Origin: Thermoplasmata archaeon
GTDB taxonomy: Archaea; Thermoplasmatota; Thermoplasmata; UBA10834
Assembly (NCBI GenBank): GCA_013329135.1
Contig: DUKU01000144.1
Coordinates: 17,215-26,113 of the forward strand
Direction: 5' to 3'
DNA length: 8,899 nucleotides
Numbering within the stretch: the stretch's first letter is position 1; each line of letters opens with the position of its first letter. Below the pieces are notes generated by a model, which was not told the DNA's origin, did not search any database, and worked only from the letters and a program-made list of their open reading frames with translations. Positions 1 to 6,651 of this stretch are shown piece after piece. The translations under genes and the position numbers were made by a program.

Positions 1-3000
1 TTCCTGAGGTCGACCGTGACCAAGGGCAGGATGAAGACCTGGGACTTCAACGGCGTCGTCCCGTCCAACATCGAGACTGCCATCACGAACGTCATCCACA
101 GGACCGCCATGGGCGTGGACGCGGACCCGGTCCCGATCCTGTTCGGCGGCATCCAGTGCGCCCTATCAGACTACACGGGCGCGCAGATATCCTCCGACCT
201 GAGCGATGTACTGTTCGGGACGCCCAAGCTCGTGCTGAGCGAGGTGAACCTGGGCGTCTTGGACGAGAAGAGCGTCAATGTCGCGGTCCACGGGCACAAC
301 CCGCTCCTGAGCGATCTGATGGTCGATGTCGCTCGGGAGATGACCGATGTGGCGAAGAAGGCGGGCGCCGAGCGGTTCAACATCGTCGGCGTCTGCTGCA
401 CGGGCAATGAGATACTGATGCGCAAGGGGATACCCATCGCGTCGAACGTGCTCGCGCAGGAGCTGGTCCTCATGAGCGGGCTCGTGGACGCGATGGTCCT
501 GGACTACCAGTGCTTCCTGCCATCGCTTGTCACCCTGTCCAAGTGCGTCCACACGAGGATGATCTCGACCGAGGAGGTCGCGAGGCTCGTGGGCGACACG
601 CACATCGAGGTCGTGCCCGAGAGGGCCAAGGAGGCCGCGAAGGAGATCCTGACCATGGCCGCGGACGCGTACAAGCGGCGCGGGAAGGTCACGAAGCTCC
701 CTGATGTGAAGCCGAGGAGGACCGTCGCGGGCTTCAGCGTCGAGCAGATGAAACACCTGTTCGCCGCGAAGAACCCGGATGACCCGTTCCAACACCTAGT
801 GGACAACATCCAGAACGGCAACGTCCGCGGGCTCGCGCTGTTCGCGGGCTGCAAGAGCATGCGCACGAAGGACAACGAGGACGTACTCATCATCGCGCGC
901 GAGCTCCTCAAGAAGGACGTGCTGGTGCTCACGACCGGGTGCAACGCCATCGAGCTGGCCAGGGCGGGGTACATGGACCCCGCGATGGTCAAGGAGCTCG
1001 CGGGCGAGGGGCTCCAGTCGTTCCTGTCGGACCTTGCGAAGGCCGCGAGCGTGAAGGACGGCCTGCCGTGCGTGTGGCACATAGGCTCGTGCGTGGACAA
1101 TCCCAGGTATGCGAACCTCGCGACCGAGGTGGCCAACAGGCTCGGGGCGGACATCGACAAGATACCTTTCGTCGCGGCAGCGCCCGAGGCGATGCACGAG
1201 AAGGCGGTGTCCATAGGCACCTGGTGCGTCACCATGGGCTTCCCGGTGCACGTGGGCACCATCAACTACCTGTATGGCAGCTCGCTCGTGACCGAGGTGC
1301 TGGAGAACACGGCCAGGGACGTCTACGGTGGATACTTCATATTCGAGACGGACCCGCTCGAGGCGGCCAAGAGATTGTACTCGGCGATAGAGTATCGGCG
1401 CTGGCGCATAGACCTCACGGACCCCGAGATGGAGCGCGCATCTCATCACGACGCCCAGGTCGGGCCGATCTCGAAGGAGCGGCTCTTCAAGATGGCCGTC
1501 GAGGGCTCGATCATCGCCACCGGGTACGCGGACGTGCTCCTGAGCCACGCGCTGAGGAAGCATGGGCCGGACAAGAAGGTCGAGTTCCCGGAGACGGGCT
1601 ACCAGCTCCCGAGCCTGTTCGCATGGCTCGGCAAGGACTGCACGCGCCTGGGCGACCTCCCAGCGCTCCTGGGAGAGGCGAGGTCCAAGATCGTGGAGGC
1701 GGCCACGTTCGAGGCGGCCGTCGCTTCGGGCGAGGCGACCATGATCGCCGCGGAGATAGTCGAGGCGCTCAAGTACATCGACAACCCGACGCCGTACGAG
1801 GGCACCATGTACTGCGGTTTCGTCCCGGACAGGGTGCTGCGGCAGCTGGGCATCGCCTTCGTGGACGACACGATCCCCGGGGCCGCGGTGTTCGTGGGCC
1901 GCGCGAGCGACACCAAGAAGCTCGCGGCCATGATACGCGACTGCCAGAACAAGGGCATGCTCATCATCGCCACATACGATATCATCAAGCAGCTCAAGGA
2001 CGAGAATGTGGCCATGGGGCTCGAGCGGATGCTGTACCCCGTGGGCGAGTTCACGCAGGCCATACACGGCCTCAACTTCGCCATCAGGGCGGCCCTGTCG
2101 TTCGGCGGCGTCCAGAAGGGCGACAGGCAGGGGCTCATCAACTACCTGTCCAAGCGACCCAAGGTGTTCGTGCTCCAGCTCGGCCCCCTAGACCACATCA
2201 AGGTCGCCGCGGAGTTCGCGGTCATGTTCAACGGCTCCCCGACCATCACGGACCAGGACGTCGAGCCCATACCGGACAAGTACGTGGTCCAGAAGAACAT
2301 GGAGGAGATGATCTCGACCGCGATCGAGGTCAGGGGCTGCAGGATCAAGCTGGGGGCTGTGGACCTTCCGGTCGCCTATGGTCCCGCGTTCGAGGGGGAG
2401 ACCATACGCAGGCCCGACATGCACGTCGAGGCCGGAGGGCCGTCCAAGACCATCGCGTTCGAGCTCCTGCGGATGAGGCCGGCCGAGGAGGTCACGGACG
2501 GGCGCATCAACTTCATAGGCAAGGACGTCGACGAGCTGCCTGAAGGCTCGTCCACGCACCTGGGCATCCTGGTCAAGGTGTACGGCAAGAACATGCAGAA
2601 GGACTTCGAGTCGGTCCTGGAGCGCAGGATACACCAGTTCGCCAACTTCGCCGAGGGCTTCTGGCACACGGGCCAGAGGAACCTGCTCTGGGTCAGGCTG
2701 AGCAAGACCGCGGTCAAGGCGGGCCTCCGATTGAGGCACATAGGGGACATCCTGGTCACGAAGATGAAGCAGGAGTTCGGGGCGATAGTGACCAAGATCG
2801 AGGTCACGGTCATCACGGACGAGGCCGAGCTGAGGAAGCACATGGACGACGCGAAGCTGGCCTACGCCGAGAGGGACGCCAGGATAGCGGACCTGGTGGA
2901 CGAGAAGGTGGACACGTTCTACACGTGCACGCTGTGCCAGACCTTCGCCCCCGGGCACGTGTGCATAGTCACGCCAGAGCGGCTCGGGCTGTGCGGCGCG

Positions 3001-3600
3001 ATCAACTGGCTCGACGCGAAGGCGTCGTTCCAGATCGCCCCCACGGGCCCGAACAACCCCGTCCTGAAAGGAGACACGATCGACGAGGTCAAGGGGCAGT
3101 GGACCGGCGTGAACGAGGCTGTGAAGGCCAAGACCCAGGGGCGGCTCCAGAAATTCAGCGCGTACACGATGGTCGAGGACCCGATGACATCGTGCGGATG
3201 CTTCGAGTGCATCGTGGCCGTGTCCCCGGACCTCCAGGGCGTGGTCGTGGTCAACAGGGAGTTCTCGGGCATGACGCCCCTGGGCATGACGTTCTCGACG
3301 CTCGCGGGCTCGGTCGGGGGCGGCGTCCAGACGCCTGGGTTCATCGGCGTCGGGAGGAAGTACCTGTCGAGCAGGAAGTTCATCTCGGCCGACGGCGGTT
3401 TCCTCAGGATCGTGTGGATGCCCAAGGACCTCAAGGAGTCCATGAGGGAGGAGCTGACGAAGCGCGCGGAGGAGGTCGGGGTCCCGGACTTCGTCAGCAA
3501 GATCGCGGACGAGACGGTCGCGCGGACACCCGAGGAGCTGTCCAGCTGGATGGTCGAGGTCAACCATCCCGCCATGAACATGGAATCGATGATCAAGTGA
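1..3600 (+). CDS. acsA-acsB: CODH catalytic subunit fused to acetyl-CoA synthase (5'-partial)
   Basis: One uninterrupted frame, read from base 1, encodes a CooS/AcsA-type CO dehydrogenase joined to a complete AcsB-type acetyl-CoA synthase. Residues are counted from the GTG at 16. The CODH part (about 1-469) carries all six C-cluster ligands: H94, C128, C166, C279, C309, C359. Their spacing is identical to C. hydrogenoformans CooS-II (H261, C295, C333, C446, C476, C526). The catalytic Lys (K396) and Asp (D52) equivalents are present. There is no CdhA-style ferredoxin insertion. By this alignment about 165 N-terminal residues, with the B/D-cluster cysteines, lie upstream, so the GTG at 16 is not the start. 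The ACS part (about 466-1194) has the A-cluster cysteines C971, C974, C983, C993 and the CGC nickel site C1060/C1062. These match Moorella AcsB C506, C509, C518, C528, C595, C597. The gating Phe (F977) is kept, and so is the N-terminal CODH-binding domain that archaeal CdhC lacks. Expected role: CO2 reduction to CO and acetyl-CoA assembly in the cytoplasm. acsD follows after 17 bases. The family calls are very secure; the fusion rests on the absence of any stop between the halves. Confidence 0.95.
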   Translation, partial: FLRSTVTKGRMKTWDFNGVVPSNIETAITNVIHRTAMGVDADPVPILFGGIQCALSDYTGAQISSDLSDVLFGTPKLVLSEVNLGVLDEKSVNVAVHGHNPLLSDLMVDVAREMTDVAKKAGAERFNIVGVCCTGNEILMRKGIPIASNVLAQELVLMSGLVDAMVLDYQCFLPSLVTLSKCVHTRMISTEEVARLVGDTHIEVVPERAKEAAKEILTMAADAYKRRGKVTKLPDVKPRRTVAGFSVEQMKHLFAAKNPDDPFQHLVDNIQNGNVRGLALFAGCKSMRTKDNEDVLIIARELLKKDVLVLTTGCNAIELARAGYMDPAMVKELAGEGLQSFLSDLAKAASVKDGLPCVWHIGSCVDNPRYANLATEVANRLGADIDKIPFVAAAPEAMHEKAVSIGTWCVTMGFPVHVGTINYLYGSSLVTEVLENTARDVYGGYFIFETDPLEAAKRLYSAIEYRRWRIDLTDPEMERASHHDAQVGPISKERLFKMAVEGSIIATGYADVLLSHALRKHGPDKKVEFPETGYQLPSLFAWLGKDCTRLGDLPALLGEARSKIVEAATFEAAVASGEATMIAAEIVEALKYIDNPTPYEGTMYCGFVPDRVLRQLGIAFVDDTIPGAAVFVGRASDTKKLAAMIRDCQNKGMLIIATYDIIKQLKDENVAMGLERMLYPVGEFTQAIHGLNFAIRAALSFGGVQKGDRQGLINYLSKRPKVFVLQLGPLDHIKVAAEFAVMFNGSPTITDQDVEPIPDKYVVQKNMEEMISTAIEVRGCRIKLGAVDLPVAYGPAFEGETIRRPDMHVEAGGPSKTIAFELLRMRPAEEVTDGRINFIGKDVDELPEGSSTHLGILVKVYGKNMQKDFESVLERRIHQFANFAEGFWHTGQRNLLWVRLSKTAVKAGLRLRHIGDILVTKMKQEFGAIVTKIEVTVITDEAELRKHMDDAKLAYAERDARIADLVDEKVDTFYTCTLCQTFAPGHVCIVTPERLGLCGAINWLDAKASFQIAPTGPNNPVLKGDTIDEVKGQWTGVNEAVKAKTQGRLQKFSAYTMVEDPMTSCGCFECIVAVSPDLQGVVVVNREFSGMTPLGMTFSTLAGSVGGGVQTPGFIGVGRKYLSSRKFISADGGFLRIVWMPKDLKESMREELTKRAEEVGVPDFVSKIADETVARTPEELSSWMVEVNHPAMNMESMIK
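1387..1431 (+). other. CODH-ACS fusion junction
   Basis: This is the joint between the two enzyme modules, residues 458-472 of the fused frame (about IEYRRWRIDLTDPEM). Projecting the 636-residue CooS-II onto the frame puts the CODH end near residue 469. Projecting Moorella AcsB puts ACS residue 1 near residue 466. The two enzymes are therefore joined end to end with essentially no added linker. An in-frame ATG at 1429 could in principle start a separate ACS, but the bases before it (ACGGACCCCGAG) hold no convincing ribosome binding site and no stop codon precedes it. A single polypeptide is the simplest reading. Confidence 0.8.
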
Positions 3601-3603
3601 ATC

Positions 3604-3610
3604 GAGGGAG
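3604..3610 (+). promoter_or_regulatory. acsD ribosome binding site
   Basis: A GAGGGAG purine run sits seven bases before the ATG at 3618, inside the 17-base gap after the fusion gene stop. It supports that ATG as the acsD start and the reading of acsD as part of the same operon. Confidence 0.65.
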
Positions 3611-3617
3611 TGGGGAT

Positions 3618-4568
3618 ATGGGGTTCGACGGAGCGAAGGAGTCCTTCCCGGGAAGGATCAAGGATGTCACGATAGGCGCGACGGCTGAGCAGGGCGGCAC
3701 CAGGGGCAAGAGGGTAGTGGTCGGCGGCTCGAACGGCCTGCCGTTCCACAAGTGGGAGTCGGAGATGCCGCACGTGCCCGCCGTGGCGATGGACGTCGTG
3801 GACACCGAGCGGATGGTGCCCGATGTCCTGCACGGGACGCTCGGTGCGCTGGCCAAGGAGCCTGTCGAATGGGCGAGGAAGTGCCAGGAGTGGGGCGCGG
3901 ACATGCTCGTGCTCAAGCTGGCATCGGCCAACCCCGAGGAGGAGAACAGGCCTGTGGAGGCGTGCGAGGCGCTCGTGAAGGAGGTCCTGAAGTCGGTCCA
4001 GCTGCCGTTGCTGGTCTACGGCTGCGGCTCGGAGGAGAAGGACGCGAAACTGATGGAGGCCGTATCGAACGCCGGCAGGGGCGAGAGGCTGTTCCTGGGG
4101 CTCGCGGAGGAGAAGGCGTACAAGTCCATCACGGCCGCGGCGATGGCGAACGGCCACGGCGTGGTCGCGTTCTCCAACCTGGACATCAACCTCGCGAAGC
4201 AGATCAACATACTGCTCCTGGACTTCGGCATGAAGCCGGAGAACATACTCATGGACCCGTTGATGGCCCCGCTGGGCATGGGGTTGGAGTACTCCTATTC
4301 CGTCATCGAGCGGCTCAGGACCGGGGCGCTCGTGGGGGACCCGGTGCTCCAGGTGCCGATCATATGCGACTGCTCGTGCGCGTGGACCGTGCCCGAGGTG
4401 CTGGAGGAGGCCCCGCAGAAGGGCCCGCAGCTCCAGAGGGGCGTGCACTGGGAGTCCATCACCGCGGAGGCGGCCATGGTCGCTGGCGCGGACATCGTCA
4501 TACTGCGCCATCCGGAGACGGTCGCGAAGGTCAAGGCCGCAACCGCGGAGCTGCGGGGAGGTGCGTGA
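3618..4568 (+). CDS. acsD: Corrinoid iron-sulfur protein small subunit
   Basis: A 316-residue protein of the CFeSP small (delta) subunit family, related to archaeal CdhD. With AcsC it forms the heterodimer that carries the methyl group on cobalamin from AcsE to the ACS A-cluster. Family landmarks are a TIM-barrel-like alternation of strands and helices, the segment DPLMAPLGMGLEYSYSVIERLR (about residues 213-234), and a C-terminal GADIVILRHPETV (290-302). Length is close to the usual 310-325. I chose the ATG at 3618 because a GAGGGAG site precedes it and the frame upstream runs as a shadow of the fusion gene. The unusual part is C250-D-C252-S-C254 after the LQVPII strand, where remembered homologs carry at most one cysteine before an EAW-type stretch. 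The gene ends one base before the acsC ATG, so the two subunits are probably translationally coupled. Confidence 0.94.
   Translation: MGFDGAKESFPGRIKDVTIGATAEQGGTRGKRVVVGGSNGLPFHKWESEMPHVPAVAMDVVDTERMVPDVLHGTLGALAKEPVEWARKCQEWGADMLVLKLASANPEEENRPVEACEALVKEVLKSVQLPLLVYGCGSEEKDAKLMEAVSNAGRGERLFLGLAEEKAYKSITAAAMANGHGVVAFSNLDINLAKQINILLLDFGMKPENILMDPLMAPLGMGLEYSYSVIERLRTGALVGDPVLQVPIICDCSCAWTVPEVLEEAPQKGPQLQRGVHWESITAEAAMVAGADIVILRHPETVAKVKAATAELRGGA
4557..4563 (+). promoter_or_regulatory. acsC ribosome binding site (decides start)
   Basis: A near-perfect Shine-Dalgarno GGAGGTG lies six bases before the ATG at 4570, inside the last codons of acsD. It favours 4570 over the in-frame GTG at 4561, because that GTG is itself part of this site. 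Confidence 0.75.
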
Positions 4569-4569
4569 C

Positions 4570-5895
4570 ATGCCGACGGCGATGGAGATATACAAGCTCC
4601 TGCCGAAGAAGAACTGCGGCGAGTGCAAGTTCCCGACCTGCCTCGCGTTCGCGATGCAGCTCGCGAACCTGAAGGTCGCGCTCGAGGCCTGCCCGTATGT
4701 GAGCCCAGAGGCGAAGGCGGCGCTCGAGGAGAGCGGCGCCCCACCGGTCAGGCTCGTCACGTTCGGCGCTGGAGAGTCCGCGGCCAAGACCGGGGACGAG
4801 ACCCAGCTGTTCAGGCACGATAAGACGTTCTACCATCCGACGGTCCTGGGCCTGGTCCTGGACTGCGCCCAGGGTCTGGACAAGGTCAGGGCCGGCCTGG
4901 ACGATGTCAAAGGCCTCGTGTTCGAGCGGGTCGGCCAGCAGGTCAGGGTGGACGCGGTCGCCGTGAAGCAGTCCGTGGCATCGGCCGACGTGTTCGCGGA
5001 GGCGGCCGAGGCCGCGTGCTCGCAGGCGCTCCCAGTAGTGCTGATGTCGGAGGACGCGAAGGCGATGGCGGGCGCGGCGGCGAAGTGCAAGAGCAGGCCG
5101 CTCCTGTACAAGGCGACGCCGGCGAACATCGACGCGATGGTCGAGGTCGCGAAGTCGTCCGGGTGCCCGCTGGTGATAGGCGGAGCACCGAACCTGGATG
5201 AGCTGGGTCACCTTGCGGAGAAGGCCAAGAAGGCGGGCGTCCAGGACATCGTGCTCGAACCCGCGGCGTCGACCGCGGCGGAGCTGCTCCAGAACATGAC
5301 GACCATCAGGCGCGCGGCGATCAGGAAGAAGCACAGGCCGCTCGGGTACCCGACCATCGCCGTCCTGGGCAGGTCCCAGTCGGACCAGCTCAGGGGCGCG
5401 CTGGGCGTGATGAAGTACTCGTCGATCGTGCTCATGGACGACCTTCCGAGGGAGTTCGTGTACCCGCTGATGGCGCTGAGGCAGAACATATTCACGGACC
5501 CGCAGGTGCCGATCCAGGTGAAGCCTGGTCTGTACACCGTGGGCGAGCCGACGGAGAAGTCCCCCGTGATGTTCACGACGAACTTCTCACTGACGTACTT
5601 CACCGTCCGCGCGGACATAGAGAAGAGCAAGATGCCCGCGTGGCTCCTGGTGGTCGACACGGAGGGCCAGTCGGTCATGACGGCCTTCGCGGCCGGCAAG
5701 CTCACGCCCGAGTCCGTGGCCAAGGCCATCGAGACGGAGAAGGTCAAGGAGAAGAGCAAGAGGAACGAGATCGTCATCCCTGGCATGGTCAGCAGGATGA
5801 GCGGGAAGCTGAACGAGCTCACGGAGATGAAGGTCACCGTCGGCTCCAGGGAGTCGTCCGGCATACCGAAGATGATGCGGACCCTGTCGCAATGA
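4570..5895 (+). CDS. acsC: Corrinoid iron-sulfur protein large subunit
   Basis: A 441-residue CFeSP large (gamma) subunit, homologous to CdhE. It holds the [4Fe-4S] cluster and the cobalamin that accepts the methyl group from AcsE and hands it to ACS. The N-terminal cluster motif is C16-x2-C19-x4-C24-x16-C41, in the context LPKKNCGEC. A TIM barrel (about 90-325) follows. The C-terminal corrinoid domain (about 330-441) includes TTNFSLTYFTV, LLVVDTEG and the final GMVSRMSGKLNELTEMKVTVGSRE-type segment. Length matches the usual 440-450. The ATG at 4570 is preferred to the GTG at 4561: it has the GGAGGTG site, and MPTAMEIYKLLPKKNCGEC lines up with the start of Moorella AcsC. The gene begins one base after acsD. 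Its TGA directly abuts the stop of the convergent nickel-maturation gene. Arginine is coded 15 of 19 times by AGG. Confidence 0.96.
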   Translation: MPTAMEIYKLLPKKNCGECKFPTCLAFAMQLANLKVALEACPYVSPEAKAALEESGAPPVRLVTFGAGESAAKTGDETQLFRHDKTFYHPTVLGLVLDCAQGLDKVRAGLDDVKGLVFERVGQQVRVDAVAVKQSVASADVFAEAAEAACSQALPVVLMSEDAKAMAGAAAKCKSRPLLYKATPANIDAMVEVAKSSGCPLVIGGAPNLDELGHLAEKAKKAGVQDIVLEPAASTAAELLQNMTTIRRAAIRKKHRPLGYPTIAVLGRSQSDQLRGALGVMKYSSIVLMDDLPREFVYPLMALRQNIFTDPQVPIQVKPGLYTVGEPTEKSPVMFTTNFSLTYFTVRADIEKSKMPAWLLVVDTEGQSVMTAFAAGKLTPESVAKAIETEKVKEKSKRNEIVIPGMVSRMSGKLNELTEMKVTVGSRESSGIPKMMRTLSQ

Positions 5896-5898
5896 TCA
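5893..5898. other. Back-to-back convergent stop codons (TGATCA)
   Basis: The acsC stop TGA (5893-5895, + strand) and the stop of the CooC/AcsF gene (5898-5896, - strand) are adjacent with no base between them, forming the palindrome TGATCA. Any transcript of either gene that extends past its stop is antisense to the other. Confidence 0.95.
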
Positions 5899-5912
5899 GG
5901 CGACGCGCCTGA
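5896..5912. repeat. Hairpin immediately after the acsC stop
   Basis: A perfect 7-bp inverted repeat, TCAGGCG and CGCCTGA, flanks a three-base ACG loop. It begins on the first base after the acsC stop and includes the stop codon and last codons of the convergent gene. No T-run follows on either strand, so it is not a canonical intrinsic terminator. It could protect the acsCD mRNA 3' end or slow polymerase. The function is inferred; the repeat itself is plain in the sequence. Confidence 0.5.
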
Positions 5913-6651
5913 CGGAATCAACCGCCCGTGAGATGTCGGAGAACGCGGGGTCCGTCCGGGGCAGGTCCATGAGCGACTCGGAGCGCTCCGAGTCGGCCCT
6001 CACCCTGGACGACCTCCGGACTGCGTGGACTGAGTCGAACCCTTCGACGGTCCCAGTGCCAGCGTCGGCCGATGACGGGTCGGACATGTTGCGCACGAGC
6101 GCCTTGTGCCCCACCCTTATCTTCATCTCGTCCGCCAGCGTGGATATCCTCCTCGCGGCCTCGACTGCCGCCTTCGAGCCGTCCGCCACGACGAACAGCA
6201 CGTCCGTCGCCTTCGTGGTCCTCCTGCTGAGATGTTCCATGCCAGCTTCGTTGTCGACCACGACGTACGCGTACTTGGCCGAGAGCGAATCGACCACGTT
6301 CCTCAACAGGTTGTTGACGAAGCAGTAGCACCCAGGCCCTTCCTGCCGGCCCATGGTGACGATGTCGAACCCGTGTCCCTCCTTCAGCGCCAGCTTCACC
6401 TGGTAGTCGATGTACTCAGGCTTCGACATACCCGGCGGCGGCTCCTCGCCGAGCGACATCAGCTCCTCCCTGATGCTCCCGAGTGTGCGTCCAGGCTCTG
6501 TGCCCAGCTTCGCGCCGAGGTTGGAGTTCGGGTCTGCGTCGACCGCGAGGACGACCTCGCCAGTCCTCTCGTGCAGATGCCGGACAGTGATCGCGGCGAA
6601 GGTGGTCTTGCCCACACCTCCCTTGCCAGCGACTGCGACAGTGAATGTCAT
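5896..6651 (-). CDS. CODH/ACS nickel-maturation ATPase (CooC/AcsF family)
   Basis: A 251-residue MinD/SIMIBI-class P-loop ATPase of the CooC/AcsF family, which delivers nickel to CODH or ACS clusters in an ATP-dependent way. The deviant Walker A GKGGVGKTT (residues 9-17) carries the signature lysine K10. DADPNSNL (38-45) is the switch I-like segment and DNEAG (133-137) the Walker B/switch II region. C108-Y-C110 is the CxC pair that binds metal at the dimer interface in CooC. Length is typical (about 250-265). The ATG at 6651 has a GGAGG site (6658-6662) six bases upstream and overlaps the acsV stop as ATGA. From sequence alone I cannot say whether it is CooC (CODH C-cluster) or AcsF (ACS A-cluster). 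It is the only such factor in the window, beside a gene that carries both clusters. The C-terminus encodes the 22-bp palindrome. Confidence 0.92.
   Translation of the reverse strand: MTFTVAVAGKGGVGKTTFAAITVRHLHERTGEVVLAVDADPNSNLGAKLGTEPGRTLGSIREELMSLGEEPPPGMSKPEYIDYQVKLALKEGHGFDIVTMGRQEGPGCYCFVNNLLRNVVDSLSAKYAYVVVDNEAGMEHLSRRTTKATDVLFVVADGSKAAVEAARRISTLADEMKIRVGHKALVRNMSDPSSADAGTGTVEGFDSVHAVRRSSRVRADSERSESLMDLPRTDPAFSDISRAVDSVRRVA
5974..5995. repeat. Perfect 22-bp palindrome inside the maturation gene
   Basis: The 11-base arm CGACTCGGAGC is followed immediately by its exact reverse complement. It encodes D220-S-E-R-S-E-S226 near the C-terminus of the CooC/AcsF protein, and lies 79 bases past the acsC stop on the other strand. 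As RNA it would fold into a very GC-rich hairpin on either transcript. No T-run follows on either side. Possible roles are a bidirectional terminator-like barrier at the convergent junction or a protein-binding site. It may also be a codon-level accident of the Ser-Glu repeat. Confidence 0.6.

Noticed and set aside
16..18. GTG at 16 as the true start of the CODH-ACS gene
   Set aside because: The frame is open to base 1, and alignment to CooS-II shows about 165 residues, with the B/D-cluster cysteines and the catalytic His, must lie upstream. The gene is cut by the window.
1429..1431. Separate acsB gene starting at the internal ATG
   Set aside because: There is no stop codon in the frame before it and no convincing ribosome binding site. 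Separate translation is not excluded but is not supported.
1657..1675. CTCCCAG / CTGGGAG hairpin inside the ACS coding region
   Set aside because: A 7-bp stem within a GC-rich conserved coding sequence is expected by chance, and nothing at this place suggests a role.
4561..4563. GTG as the acsC start
   Set aside because: It is part of the GGAGGTG ribosome binding site of the ATG at 4570, and the homologous N-terminus matches the product beginning at 4570.
796..4787. Long antisense open frames (for example 796-2067, 2188-3567 and 2919-4787 on the minus strand) and a long +2 frame (939-2543)
   Set aside because: They are shadows of strongly conserved enzyme genes in GC-rich DNA with few stop codons. 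Their translations are Arg/Gly/His/Pro-rich low-complexity sequence with no family resemblance.
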